Assembly (NCBI RefSeq): GCF_905207245.1
Contig: NZ_CAJLKP010000009.1
Coordinates: 1-64,000, forward strand
Direction of reading: 5' to 3'
Length of the DNA stretch: 64,000 nt
From: an uncultured Bacteroides sp.
GTDB taxonomy: Bacteria; Bacteroidota; Bacteroidia; Bacteroidales; Bacteroidaceae
The position numbers and the translations under genes were made by a program. Positions within the stretch are counted from its first letter, which is position 1. Every line of letters starts with the position of its first letter. Of the stretch, positions 35,586 to 43,505 are shown one piece after another. The notes beneath the pieces are model-generated. The model was given only the letters and a program-made list of their open reading frames with translations, made no database searches and was not told the origin of the DNA.

Positions 35586-36046
35586 TTAATTCAAGAAATG
35601 CGAATAGAGCCCTATCATTTTATGTCGCATTTTTTTGGAATAATTTTTAATTACCCATTCTTTTTCGATATCTTGGCGGATTATTTCCAGATTATCCCAA
35701 TTCTTGCCACCGGAAGCATACCAACGCATACAAATATCATCGAAGAGCCGTGTTGATATAATGCAATTTAAGCGTATTCTTCTTATTCCGATAAATGATA
35801 TAAATCACTGCAACAGAGACGACAGGAAACAATACGGAAAAACCATAGAAACTCCGTTTCTACAATTTCCCCCTTGAGCTTTGCCATCAAAGGCATTAGC
35901 AATGCAATGGCGAAAGCAAACAGCAGAGTGAAAAGATTTTCTTTAGGATAATAATCCTTTTTCTCTTGATTCGTCAGTTCTATCCGGCGGTTCTTTATTG
36001 TGTGTTCTAATAATTCCTGATTCAGGTTGGAGTCTTTGAGAGACAA
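35586..36046 (-). pseudogene. Frameshifted membrane protein gene
   Basis: Three consecutive minus-strand reading frames together read as one protein. The first part, from about 36046, has a polar start (SNLNQELLEHTIKNRRIEL) and a helix (FTLLFAFAIALLMPLMA). After a shift at a short T-run near 35841 comes a second helix (VLFPVVSVAVIYIIYRNKK). After another shift near 35750 comes a soluble end (LFDDICMRWYASGGKNWDN) with a stop at 35586. A TAACTTTG promoter-like box overlaps the start. I do not recognise the intact family. Confidence 0.55.
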
Positions 36047-36180
36047 AGTTACGGATATGTTAGGAATTTCCCCAAAAAACAATATCTTTGTACGTATAAA
36101 AATAAACGCACGATTCATACTACCCAACCTGCATGATGCTATGCTTCTGTGCACGCGGCAGAACTTCTTTTATGCGTTAG

Positions 36181-36538
36181 ATTTTAGAAATATCATTTAT
36201 ATATCTACAAATTAGACAGCCAGTAGGCATTTATGACTTTTGCGGGTATGATTGGGCAAAAACAACCCGAAAGAAATATTTAGAAACCCGTTACTGTATC
36301 AAATGGAATATCTCCCCATATATCTATGCTATATTATGCGGACAAATCACTCCCAAGGAATGTGATTTACACTCACTATACAATGGAATGATACTGACCG
36401 ACTACCGAACCCTGACAAAAGGTTAAAGACATGATGTTGGTGGATGGCAAATTATCCTATAGCCTGAACAGCCACTTGAAACTTTCAGCAACAATTTCTA
36501 ATCTTTCGAAAGAACTATGCTTACACGATATACAATGA
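36181..36538 (+). pseudogene. Decayed fragment, possibly of an outer-membrane beta-barrel
   Basis: The frame from 36181 to a stop at 36424 encodes QPVGIYDFCGYDWAK, RYCIKWNISPYIYAIL and LYNGMILTDYRTL. Shifted by one frame the text continues to 36538 with VDGKLSYSLNSHLKLSATIS. The alternating aromatic/polar pattern resembles beta-strands of an outer-membrane protein. There is no start codon and at least one frameshift. The family assignment is uncertain. Confidence 0.35.
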
Positions 36539-36544
36539 TTTGAA

Positions 36545-36603
36545 ATGCACACTATTTTGCACACTCCAAACCTTTAGCATAAATATACAACCTCCTTTCT
36601 TTG
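36545..36603 (+). promoter_or_regulatory. Operator-like direct repeat and promoter of the lipoprotein gene
   Basis: TGCACACT-ATTT-TGCACACT lies at 36546-36565 within a 25-bp stretch (36545-36569) that recurs with one difference at 39296-39320. A CTTTGCAAA box follows at 36599, and the distance of 54 bp from repeat start to this box is identical at both sites. Confidence 0.75.
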
Positions 36604-36648
36604 CAAACAAAACAGAAAAAGAGAATCCTCTCAATAAAACTATTAAAT

Positions 36649-37389
36649 ATGAAACAAAAACTATTATTTTATGTATTGCCTGCTATTGTTATTAGCCTTA
36701 GCAGTTGCCAGGAAAGATGGGAAGACAATAAGCCAACCGAAGCCCATCCTATTATCCTTACTTATGATCAAGAACGGGATGTAGTAAACAACTACACAGA
36801 AATTGATACAGTTAACAACCTCTATTCTGTTATTATAACTGACAGTATCATGCAAGCTGAGCACTTGACAGATGCTAATGTTGAACGAATATTAAAGGAT
36901 ATTGCAAGAGCAAATAAAAATATCAAAGAAGATATAAAAGCGGGAACAACTACGACTTTAACTCTATGCAACAACAAGGGATTCAAATCTTATACTATAA
37001 ATGAAAGCCCAACAATCAGCATTAAGGATGAATATATACTTGCCAGCCAAATGAGAGCAGAAACAAGAGCAAACAGTTGGGGTATGTCTTTCAACGCTGG
37101 TAGTTGGTATGATAGCAGCATAACCTTTGATGCCTCTGATCACGTAACAAGTGAATTCTATGTAAACTCCTGTACTGGCTATTGGAAAGTTAATCTAACC
37201 TGCAAAACCGGAACAAGTACATACGGAACAAACTTCTCAACGTATGGTACCAGATACACATCAGGAGGCATAAAGAGATTTTGGTGGACAACAGTTGGAG
37301 GGACAGCTCCTTTTAGATGGAGTTTTATAACCTATGCTCCAGTTGGTGGAGAGGCTAACGGAGGTATTACTTTCACTAATACTTATTAA
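36649..37389 (+). CDS. Lipoprotein of unknown function, accessory island
   Basis: 246 residues from the ATG at 36649. A signal peptide with lipobox (ISLSSC, Cys20) predicts a lipoprotein. Residues about 25-130 are charged and helical. From about 140 the composition changes to Gly, Ser, Thr, Tyr and Trp with short beta-type stretches (SWGMSFNAGSWYDSSITFD; FYVNSCTGYWKVNLTC; RFWWTTVGGTAPFRWSF), which suggests a small exported beta-domain, perhaps with a disulfide. I do not recognise either part. It shares its operator with the DUF3244 gene and is followed by a terminator. Codons are AT-rich compared with flanking genes. Confidence 0.7.
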   Translation: MKQKLLFYVLPAIVISLSSCQERWEDNKPTEAHPIILTYDQERDVVNNYTEIDTVNNLYSVIITDSIMQAEHLTDANVERILKDIARANKNIKEDIKAGTTTTLTLCNNKGFKSYTINESPTISIKDEYILASQMRAETRANSWGMSFNAGSWYDSSITFDASDHVTSEFYVNSCTGYWKVNLTCKTGTSTYGTNFSTYGTRYTSGGIKRFWWTTVGGTAPFRWSFITYAPVGGEANGGITFTNTY

Positions 37390-37415
37390 CAAATACAATA
37401 ATCGGAGAGGATAAT

Positions 37416-37450
37416 CAGCTCGTTACACAACAAGGTAGCGAGCTGTTTTT
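37416..37450 (+). terminator. Rho-independent terminator
   Basis: CAGCTCG pairs with CGAGCTG across 16 bases and is followed by six T, 26 bp after the lipoprotein stop codon. Confidence 0.8.
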
Positions 37451-37522
37451 ATTACACATTCATGTTTCAACCTTCCCCTAAAAAACAAAGTTCAATATTC
37501 ATCATAACATTCTGAAATACAT

Positions 37523-37530
37523 TATCTTTG
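37523..37530 (+). promoter_or_regulatory. Putative promoter -7 box (TATCTTTG) directly before the regulator
   Basis: This is a perfect TANNTTTG match that ends five bases before the ATG at 37536. Transcription would begin at or near the start codon, giving a leaderless or nearly leaderless mRNA. Confidence 0.6.
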
Positions 37531-37535
37531 TAGAA

Positions 37536-39284
37536 ATGAAAACAAACATCCGATTATTACTACTTCTTTGTCTGACATTGAGCTTTTGCACTTGCAGCAA
37601 ACAAACACCGCACTTTTTAATTGCGGCAGATAGTCTTATAAGCATACAGCCGGATAGCGCCATTATTTTATTGAAAAACTTAATAAATAACATAAGCACC
37701 GAATCTGAAGCTACGCAGATGTATTATAGACTACTTTGTATCAAGGCAAATGACAAAGCTTATATACGCCATACTTCAGATAGCTTAATACTTACTATAC
37801 TACATTATTATATTAAAAAAAATGATAAACGTCATCTGCCAGAAGTTTATTACTATACAGGGCGGGTATATCGTGATTTAGAGGATGCACCACAGGCACT
37901 GGATTATTTTCAGAAAGCCTTAGAAGTTTCACCCAAGGATATTGGATATCATATGAAGAGTAAGATATACAGTCAGATGGGAACACTGTTTCTCTACCAA
38001 AAGCTCTACAATGAAGCACTAAGGATGTTCAAAGAAGCACTAAAATGTGATTTGACATTAAAAGACAGCACAAATTTGGTATTTGATTTAAGAGATATAG
38101 CAGATGCTTACCAATGTATCAATCACAATGACAGTTCTCTCCACTATTTCCAAGAAGCTTATAAATTAGCTAAAGTTCAAAAAGATTACAAGCTCACAAC
38201 AATGATACAAAGTCAAATCGCATGCCTTTACACAGAGTTGGGGAAATATGATCTAGCCAGGCAATCTTTGCAACCTTCTTTAGATAATGTGGATATTCCA
38301 AGTAAAAGTAGTATCTTCTCTATTGCTTCAGAACTGTACTACAAAATGGGGTATATAGATTCGGCCAACTATTATTATTCAAAAATACTTGAATGTGGTA
38401 CTATTTATGCCAAACAAATCGCTCATGAAAAATTAGCAGAAATTGCAATAAATAAGGCTACCCCCCAAGAAGCTTTATCACATCTCCGTCAATACAAACA
38501 AAGTACTGATTCCATCCACGATATCACCAATACGGAAACTATACTCCAATTAAACTCACTATACAATTATCAACTACGCGAAAAAGAGAATAATCGACTA
38601 AAAACGGAAAATGAACAAAATCAAAAAAATATTCTTATTACCATCTCAGCCAGCTTAATAACCTTTGCTTTATTGCTTGCTCGTCTGCAATATAACAGAA
38701 GAATAAAGCTACAACTCGACAACCAATTTGAAAAACTTCGTCAGTTTGAAGAGGAACGATACCGGAAAAGCGAACAATATGTTGAAAATATGGAGCTAGA
38801 GAAAAAGGTGCTTGAACAAAAATTACAGGAAGCAGATAGAGAAAACAATTCATTGAGAATCCAGTTGGAAGAACAGATAGAAACAACTCTTTATGCAAAA
38901 AAACAAGCAGAAAAAGAATTAGACAGACGTAAACAAGCAGAAAGCATTCTTTTGAAATCAGAAATCTATGAACATATTCAAAAGCAACTTCGCACTACCG
39001 ACAGTAAAAAATTACTTTCCAACAATGACTGGCAAGAACTTGAAAAAGCGATAAACAGTACTTATAAAGGTTTTACCGAAAGCCTCAGCAAACTTTGTAA
39101 CATGAAAGAACACGAATATCATGTTTGCCTACTTATCAAAATTAATATAGCCCCTATTGATATTGCAAGATTAACTATACATAGTAAAGAAGCCATAGCT
39201 TCAACACGTCGAAGACTATATAAAAAAGTCTTCTGCAAAAATGGCACCCCAAAAGATTGGGACAACTTTATTCATTCATTGTGA
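37536..39284 (+). CDS. TPR regulator with membrane span and C-terminal HTH
   Basis: 582 residues. An N-terminal signal sequence (ends near SFCTCS) exports the first part. TPR repeats span about 60-320 (YYYTGRVYRDLEDAPQALDY; AYQCINHNDSSLHYFQEA). A membrane helix follows at 366-383, then a cytoplasmic coiled coil at about 395-470. A LuxR-like helix-turn-helix comes at about 520-570 (EYHVCLLIKINIAPIDIARL; SKEAIASTRRRLYKKVF). This is a known Bacteroidota design that senses a periplasmic signal and acts on DNA from the membrane. It lies between two genes that share an operator-like repeat it does not carry itself, so it is the probable regulator of both. Confidence 0.85.
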   Translation: MKTNIRLLLLLCLTLSFCTCSKQTPHFLIAADSLISIQPDSAIILLKNLINNISTESEATQMYYRLLCIKANDKAYIRHTSDSLILTILHYYIKKNDKRHLPEVYYYTGRVYRDLEDAPQALDYFQKALEVSPKDIGYHMKSKIYSQMGTLFLYQKLYNEALRMFKEALKCDLTLKDSTNLVFDLRDIADAYQCINHNDSSLHYFQEAYKLAKVQKDYKLTTMIQSQIACLYTELGKYDLARQSLQPSLDNVDIPSKSSIFSIASELYYKMGYIDSANYYYSKILECGTIYAKQIAHEKLAEIAINKATPQEALSHLRQYKQSTDSIHDITNTETILQLNSLYNYQLREKENNRLKTENEQNQKNILITISASLITFALLLARLQYNRRIKLQLDNQFEKLRQFEEERYRKSEQYVENMELEKKVLEQKLQEADRENNSLRIQLEEQIETTLYAKKQAEKELDRRKQAESILLKSEIYEHIQKQLRTTDSKKLLSNNDWQELEKAINSTYKGFTESLSKLCNMKEHEYHVCLLIKINIAPIDIARLTIHSKEAIASTRRRLYKKVFCKNGTPKDWDNFIHSL

Positions 39285-39295
39285 AATAATAGAAT

Positions 39296-39354
39296 ATGCA
39301 CACTATTTTGCACACTTCAATAATTTAATTAAAAGAGAAAATCATTTTACTTTG
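39296..39354 (+). promoter_or_regulatory. Operator-like direct repeat and promoter of the DUF3244 gene
   Basis: TGCACACT-ATTT-TGCACACT at 39297-39316 is nearly identical to the site at 36545-36569. CTTTGCAAA follows at 39350, with the same 54-bp spacing, and the start codon lies at 39387. Confidence 0.75.
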
Positions 39355-39386
39355 CAAATAAAAAAAATCACCCAAACTAAAAAACA

Positions 39387-39746
39387 ATGAAAAGATTATT
39401 CTTATTAATTATCAGCTTGCTCTTTTATATAAATTGTATCGCACAAGAAACATTTATTCAGCTATACCACAAAGATCCAAGCAGTAGAGGGAAAGATAAA
39501 CGCTCCTTGAGTATTGAACTCATGGTTACCCATGACGGAGATATTATACATATCCATTCGAACATTCCCATTTGTAAGCTACAAATAATCGTAAAGGATA
39601 CAAAAGGGAATACTATCTATACTAATGAAACGGTATCAACCTTACAAGATTTTGCATATGAACTGAATATGCTAGAAGAAAATTATTATTTTCTTGAAAT
39701 AACCATCGGAGAAGAATCTTTTTATGGATATTTTTCCACTAAATAA
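39387..39746 (+). CDS. DUF3244 family secreted protein
   Basis: 119 residues with a signal peptide cleaved at about CIAQ/ETF. The mature part is a single beta-sandwich-like domain (SIELMVTHDGDIIHIHSN; LQIIVKDTKGNTIYTNETV; ENYYFLEITIGEESFYGYF) matching DUF3244, small periplasmic or secreted proteins common in Bacteroides next to TPR regulators and C10 peptidases. Its promoter region duplicates that of the lipoprotein gene at 36649, so the two should be co-regulated. Confidence 0.8.
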   Translation: MKRLFLLIISLLFYINCIAQETFIQLYHKDPSSRGKDKRSLSIELMVTHDGDIIHIHSNIPICKLQIIVKDTKGNTIYTNETVSTLQDFAYELNMLEENYYFLEITIGEESFYGYFSTK

Positions 39747-39796
39747 ACTTACCGATTACGCAAACTATATTCCCTAAACTATGAATTGAATAACTT

Positions 39797-40477
39797 TCAC
39801 TTTATCTCCTTCTCCAACGCCACTATCTTCTCCAGCGTCTTCCCCGCCTCTGTTGAAGGAAACAACTGCAACACCCGTTGCAAATACCCCTTTGCCTTGG
39901 AGTAACCATTGGCATAGACATCCGAAAGCCCATTACGATAACGGGCATATTGCATCCGTGTGGGAGAAGTTATCTTTTTATAATCATCTTCCAACTTCTT
40001 CTTATCCCGCTCTGCCTGTAAGTAGAAATAGTTTCCCAGAAAGATATTAGCTTGCAGATTATTTGCATCAAGTTTCAGAACTTTTTCATAAGTCTTCAGA
40101 GCATCCTTCTCCTTACCTCTCATCATCTCCATTTCAGCACACGCCACGAGCGCAGGAACATCTTCGGGATGATACTGCAGAAATTCTCTATAAAATAAAT
40201 AAGCTTTATCATAATTCCGTTTACGCTTATAATAAGCTGCCAACTCATTTGCAAGGCGGGGTGCCACAGCACTGTTCTTCTCTACCTGAGTCAAGTAAAA
40301 CATTTCTGTCTGCTCCGCACCGGCATTTGCCGACTGGCGAAACAGACTCACTGCATAGTCTTCCTGCCCTTCTGACAGGGCTACAGATACTTTCTGCAAC
40401 AATTCCCCGGCAGATTGCGCAGAGAGCGCGAAGGGGAAAGCCATCATGAATGAAAATAACAAAGTTAAGGTTCTCAT
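39797..40477 (-). CDS. Periplasmic TPR protein
   Basis: 226 residues with a signal peptide (FPFALSAQ) and three to four TPR motifs (YDKAYLFYREFLQYHPEDVP; ALKTYEKVLKLDANNLQANI; YSKAKGYLQRVLQLFPST). It should be a periplasmic scaffold; the partner is unknown. It is divergent from the MATE gene and has its own promoter. Confidence 0.78.
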   Translation of the reverse strand: MRTLTLLFSFMMAFPFALSAQSAGELLQKVSVALSEGQEDYAVSLFRQSANAGAEQTEMFYLTQVEKNSAVAPRLANELAAYYKRKRNYDKAYLFYREFLQYHPEDVPALVACAEMEMMRGKEKDALKTYEKVLKLDANNLQANIFLGNYFYLQAERDKKKLEDDYKKITSPTRMQYARYRNGLSDVYANGYSKAKGYLQRVLQLFPSTEAGKTLEKIVALEKEIK

Positions 40478-40509
40478 CTCTTACTAAATATTACCCGGTT
40501 TATGTTTCG

Positions 40510-40517
40510 CAAAGATA
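40510..40517 (-). promoter_or_regulatory. Putative promoter -7 box (TATCTTTG) for the TPR gene
   Basis: A perfect TANNTTTG match on the minus strand, 32 bp upstream of the start codon. Confidence 0.55.
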
Positions 40518-40591
40518 CTCATTTCTAAAACATTATGTGCCATAAAAATTGTTATTATCCGGCGCTTATTTACCGTTCCCGGCAAAAAGAG

Positions 40592-40599
40592 TACCTTTG
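40592..40599 (+). promoter_or_regulatory. Putative promoter -7 box (TACCTTTG) for the MATE gene
   Basis: A perfect TANNTTTG match with TTTA 19 bp upstream as a near -33 box and an ATG 30 bp downstream at 40630. This supports the shorter start of the MATE gene. Confidence 0.55.
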
Positions 40600-40629
40600 T
40601 CGACTAATAGAACAAATCTATGCTTTAAA

Positions 40630-41946
40630 ATGATTGTCCAAAGTACGAATATAGTTAATAAAAGAATACTCCGGATAGCCATACCTTCGATTATCTCCAA
40701 TATCACAGTACCGCTGCTGGGACTGGTTGATGTGACTATCGTCGGACATCTGGGGGCAGCAGCCTATATCGGCGCAATTGCCGTCGGGGGAATGCTGTTC
40801 AATATCATCTACTGGATTTTCGGATTCCTGAGAATGGGCACCAGCGGAATGACTTCACAAGCATATGGAAGGCACGATATGGAAGAGGTCACGCGGTTGT
40901 TGCTGCGGTCTGTCGGTGTGGGATTACTCATTTCTGTCTGCCTGTTGGTATTGCAGTATCCTATCCGCCAGCTTGCCTTCACTTTTATACATACCACGGA
41001 AGAAGTGGAACAGTTGGCTACGCTCTATTTCCAAATCTGCATCTGGGGAGCTCCTGCCATGCTGGGACTTTATGGTTTTGCGGGTTGGTTCATTGGTATG
41101 CAGAATTCACGCTTTCCGATGTATATTGCCATCACACAAAACATTGTAAATATTGCCGCAAGCCTTTGTTTCGTCTACCTCCTGCACATGAAAGTTGCCG
41201 GAGTAGCTTTCGGCACACTCATAGCGCAGTATGCAGGTTTTCTGATGGCATTGTTATTATGGGGACGCTATTATGGCGGACTGAAAAAACACATCGCTTG
41301 GCGGGAAGTATTACAAAAACAAGCCATGCTGTGTTTCTTCCAAGTGAACCGGGATATTTTCTTACGAACACTCTGTCTGGTCATTGTCACCCTATTCTTT
41401 ACTTCTGCCGGAGCAGCACAGGGAGAAGTGGTGCTGGCTGTCAATACTTTGCTAATGCAGCTATTCACTCTTTTTTCTTATATCATGGATGGCTTCGCAT
41501 ATTCAGGCGAGGCACTGGCAGGCAAATATATCGGTGCAGGAAACCATCCGGCATTGCATCGCACCGTTCGCCAACTCTTTATCTGGGGCATTGGACTTTC
41601 CACAGGTTTCACATTGCTCTATCTTTTTGGAGGCAAGGCATTCCTGGAATTACTTACCAATGAGGCATCGGTAATCCGGGAAGCCGGAAACTATTTCTAC
41701 TGGGTGCTTGCTATTCCCCTTACAGGCTTCGCTGCTTTCCTGTGGGATGGTATTTTTATCGGAGCCACCGCTACCCGACAGATGTTCTACTCCATGCTGG
41801 CGGCCTCAGCCAGTTTCTTCCTTGTTTATTACTCTTTACACGGATGGATGGGAAATCATGCCTTGTGGCTGGCTTTCATTGTTTATTTATCCCTTCGTGG
41901 TATTATGCAGGCAGTTTTAAGCAGAAAAATCCTGCACCAAAGTTAA
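40630..41946 (+). CDS. MATE-family efflux transporter
   Basis: 438 residues with 12 predicted helices. The N-terminal signature ILRIAIPSIISNITVPLLGL followed by VDVTIVGHLG is that of DinF-type MATE proteins, and the second half repeats the fold (MDGFAYSGEALAGKYIGAG). It exports cationic drugs or other small molecules in exchange for sodium or protons. The start at 40630 (MIVQSTN) fits the promoter; an in-frame ATG 81 bp upstream lies before it. Confidence 0.88.
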   Translation: MIVQSTNIVNKRILRIAIPSIISNITVPLLGLVDVTIVGHLGAAAYIGAIAVGGMLFNIIYWIFGFLRMGTSGMTSQAYGRHDMEEVTRLLLRSVGVGLLISVCLLVLQYPIRQLAFTFIHTTEEVEQLATLYFQICIWGAPAMLGLYGFAGWFIGMQNSRFPMYIAITQNIVNIAASLCFVYLLHMKVAGVAFGTLIAQYAGFLMALLLWGRYYGGLKKHIAWREVLQKQAMLCFFQVNRDIFLRTLCLVIVTLFFTSAGAAQGEVVLAVNTLLMQLFTLFSYIMDGFAYSGEALAGKYIGAGNHPALHRTVRQLFIWGIGLSTGFTLLYLFGGKAFLELLTNEASVIREAGNYFYWVLAIPLTGFAAFLWDGIFIGATATRQMFYSMLAASASFFLVYYSLHGWMGNHALWLAFIVYLSLRGIMQAVLSRKILHQS

Positions 41947-41965
41947 TCTTTACAGACAGAAAGCG

Positions 41966-41973
41966 TATATTTG
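41966..41973 (+). promoter_or_regulatory. Putative promoter -7 box (TATATTTG) for pyrH
   Basis: A perfect TANNTTTG match 24 bp upstream of the pyrH start codon. Confidence 0.55.
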
Positions 41974-41997
41974 CAGAAAAACTAAATGTAATATCAT

Positions 41998-42708
41998 ATG
42001 GCGAAGTATAAAAGAGTTCTGTTAAAGCTCAGCGGCGAAAGCCTGATGGGTGAGAAACAATATGGCATCGACGAGAAGCGCCTTGCCGAATATGCAGCAC
42101 AAATCAAGGAAATCCATGAACTGGGTGTTCAGATAGGTATCGTCATCGGTGGCGGTAACATCTTCCGCGGACTGAGCGGTGCAAACAAAGGGTTCGACCG
42201 GGTGAAAGGGGACCAGATGGGAATGCTTGCCACGGTTATCAACAGTCTGGCACTGAGTTCCGCCTTGGTAGCTACCGGCGTAAAGGCACGTGTATTGACA
42301 GCCGTTCGCATGGAACCTATCGGAGAATTCTACAATAAATGGAAAGCCATCGAGTGTATGGAAGCCGGTGAAGTGGTAATCATGTCTGCCGGGACAGGCA
42401 ATCCATTCTTTACAACCGACACGGGTTCTTCTCTCCGTGGCATTGAAATCGAAGCCGACGTCATGCTGAAAGGTACACGTGTAGACGGTATCTATACTGC
42501 CGACCCGGAAAAAGATCCCACTGCTACTAAATTCGACGATATCACTTATGACGAAGTTTTGAAACGCGGACTGAAAGTAATGGACCTCACTGCCACTTGT
42601 ATGTGCAAAGAAAACAATTTGCCAATCATTGTGTTCGACATGGATACAGTGGGTAATTTAAAGAAAGTAATGCAAGGAGAAGAAATCGGAACGCTGGTGC
42701 ACAATTAA
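41998..42708 (+). CDS. pyrH: UMP kinase
   Basis: 236 residues, the bacterial hexameric amino-acid-kinase-fold enzyme that phosphorylates UMP to UDP. Clear motifs are LLKLSGESLMGEKQYGID, IGIVIGGGNIFRG, SAGTGNPFFTTDTGSSLRG and DGIYTADPEKDPTATKF. It is followed, after a heptamer hairpin, by frr, the frequent bacterial pyrH-frr order. Confidence 0.96.
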   Translation: MAKYKRVLLKLSGESLMGEKQYGIDEKRLAEYAAQIKEIHELGVQIGIVIGGGNIFRGLSGANKGFDRVKGDQMGMLATVINSLALSSALVATGVKARVLTAVRMEPIGEFYNKWKAIECMEAGEVVIMSAGTGNPFFTTDTGSSLRGIEIEADVMLKGTRVDGIYTADPEKDPTATKFDDITYDEVLKRGLKVMDLTATCMCKENNLPIIVFDMDTVGNLKKVMQGEEIGTLVHN

Positions 42709-42709
42709 T

Positions 42710-42772
42710 AAATTGAAAATTGAGAATTAAGTGACATTCATTTTTTAATTTTCAATTCTCAATTTTCAATTT
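42710..42772. repeat. Heptamer-arm hairpin (AATTGAG type) between pyrH and frr
   Basis: The left arm (42710-42729, AAATTGAAAATTGAGAATTA) pairs with the right arm (42746-42772, TTTTCAATTCTCAATTTTCA region) around a 16-base AT-rich loop. It lacks the GC-rich core of the larger elements. Confidence 0.7.
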
Positions 42773-42787
42773 AATAAGTTTAATAAT

Positions 42788-42795
42788 TATATTTG
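42788..42795 (+). promoter_or_regulatory. Putative promoter -7 box (TATATTTG) for frr
   Basis: A perfect TANNTTTG match 39 bp upstream of frr, so frr can be transcribed separately from pyrH. Confidence 0.5.
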
Positions 42796-42834
42796 CAAAG
42801 TTTCAATTAAAGTACAACTCCAAAACCAAAGAAT

Positions 42835-43395
42835 ATGAGAGAAGTAAAAGAGATCTTAGACGAAGCGCAAGAGAAAATGGATATGGCCATCATGTATCTG
42901 GAAGAAGCATTGGCTCACATCCGCGCCGGAAAAGCAGATGTCCGTTTGCTGGACGGTATCCGTGTGGACTCTTACGGAAGCATGGTTCCTATCAACAATG
43001 TAGCTGCCGTAAATACTCCGGATGCCCGCAGCATAGCTATTAAGCCGTGGGATAAGAGTATGTTCCGGGTAATTGAAAAAGCCATTATCGACTCCAGCCT
43101 TGGTATCATGCCGGAGAATAATGGTGAAATTATCCGCATTGGCATTCCTCCGTTGACAGAAGAACGCCGTAGACAACTCGCCAAGCAATGTAAAGGTGAA
43201 GGTGAAACAGCCAAAGTGAGCGTACGCAACGCACGCCGTGATGCCATTGATGCCTTGAAGAAATCTGTTAAAGACGGCCTGGCAGAAGATGCACAAAAAG
43301 GTGGTGAAGAAAAGTTGCAGAAGATTCACGATAAGTACATCAAGCAGATTGATGACATGCTGGCTGCAAAGGACAAAGAAATTATGACCGTATAA
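42835..43395 (+). CDS. frr: Ribosome recycling factor
   Basis: 186 residues, the normal length. Typical segments are AHIRAGKADVRLLDGIRVDS, MVPINNVAAVNTPDARSI and RIGIPPLTEERRRQLAKQ. With EF-G it splits post-termination ribosomes into subunits. The protein is a two-domain, tRNA-shaped helical bundle. Confidence 0.97.
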   Translation: MREVKEILDEAQEKMDMAIMYLEEALAHIRAGKADVRLLDGIRVDSYGSMVPINNVAAVNTPDARSIAIKPWDKSMFRVIEKAIIDSSLGIMPENNGEIIRIGIPPLTEERRRQLAKQCKGEGETAKVSVRNARRDAIDALKKSVKDGLAEDAQKGGEEKLQKIHDKYIKQIDDMLAAKDKEIMTV

Positions 43396-43397
43396 TT

Positions 43398-43504
43398 TAA
43401 ATTGAGAATTGAGAATTAAAAATTGAGAATTGCTATGCAGTATAGTGTGCAAAGTGGATTCTTGGCATTTATTTCTCAATTCTCAATTTTCAATTTTCAA
43501 TTGA
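43398..43504. repeat. Heptamer-arm hairpin (AATTGAG type) with ATGCAG...GTGTGCA core
   Basis: The left arm (43398-43432) repeats AATTGAG; the right arm (43471-43504) repeats CTCAATT and TTCAATT. The core contains ATGCAGTATAGTGTGCA, close to ATGCAGCACAATAGTGTGCA of the element at 56256-56344. The right arm runs directly into the TTG start codon of rsgA. Confidence 0.78.
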
Positions 43505-43505
43505 A

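Larger units (their letters stand above)
35163..36648. other. 1.5-kb decayed intergenic region
   Basis: This gap contains no intact gene. It holds an 11-bp tandem array (35490-35533), a frameshifted minus-strand gene (35586-36046), a decayed plus-strand frame (36181-36538) and the operator and promoter of the lipoprotein gene. The first 190 bp are AT-rich with nothing I can name. An Arg/Lys-rich minus-strand frame without a start codon runs from about 35571 to 35353. No transposase or integrase is visible. Confidence 0.6.

Noticed and set aside
35163..36648. Insertion sequence or integrated element
   Set aside because: I find no transposase, integrase, terminal inverted repeats or target duplication. 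Only decayed frames are present.
36649..37389. Lactococcin 972-like bacteriocin
   Set aside because: The Tyr/Gly/Trp-rich tail is superficially similar, but motif order and Cys content do not allow the assignment and the protein has a lipobox.
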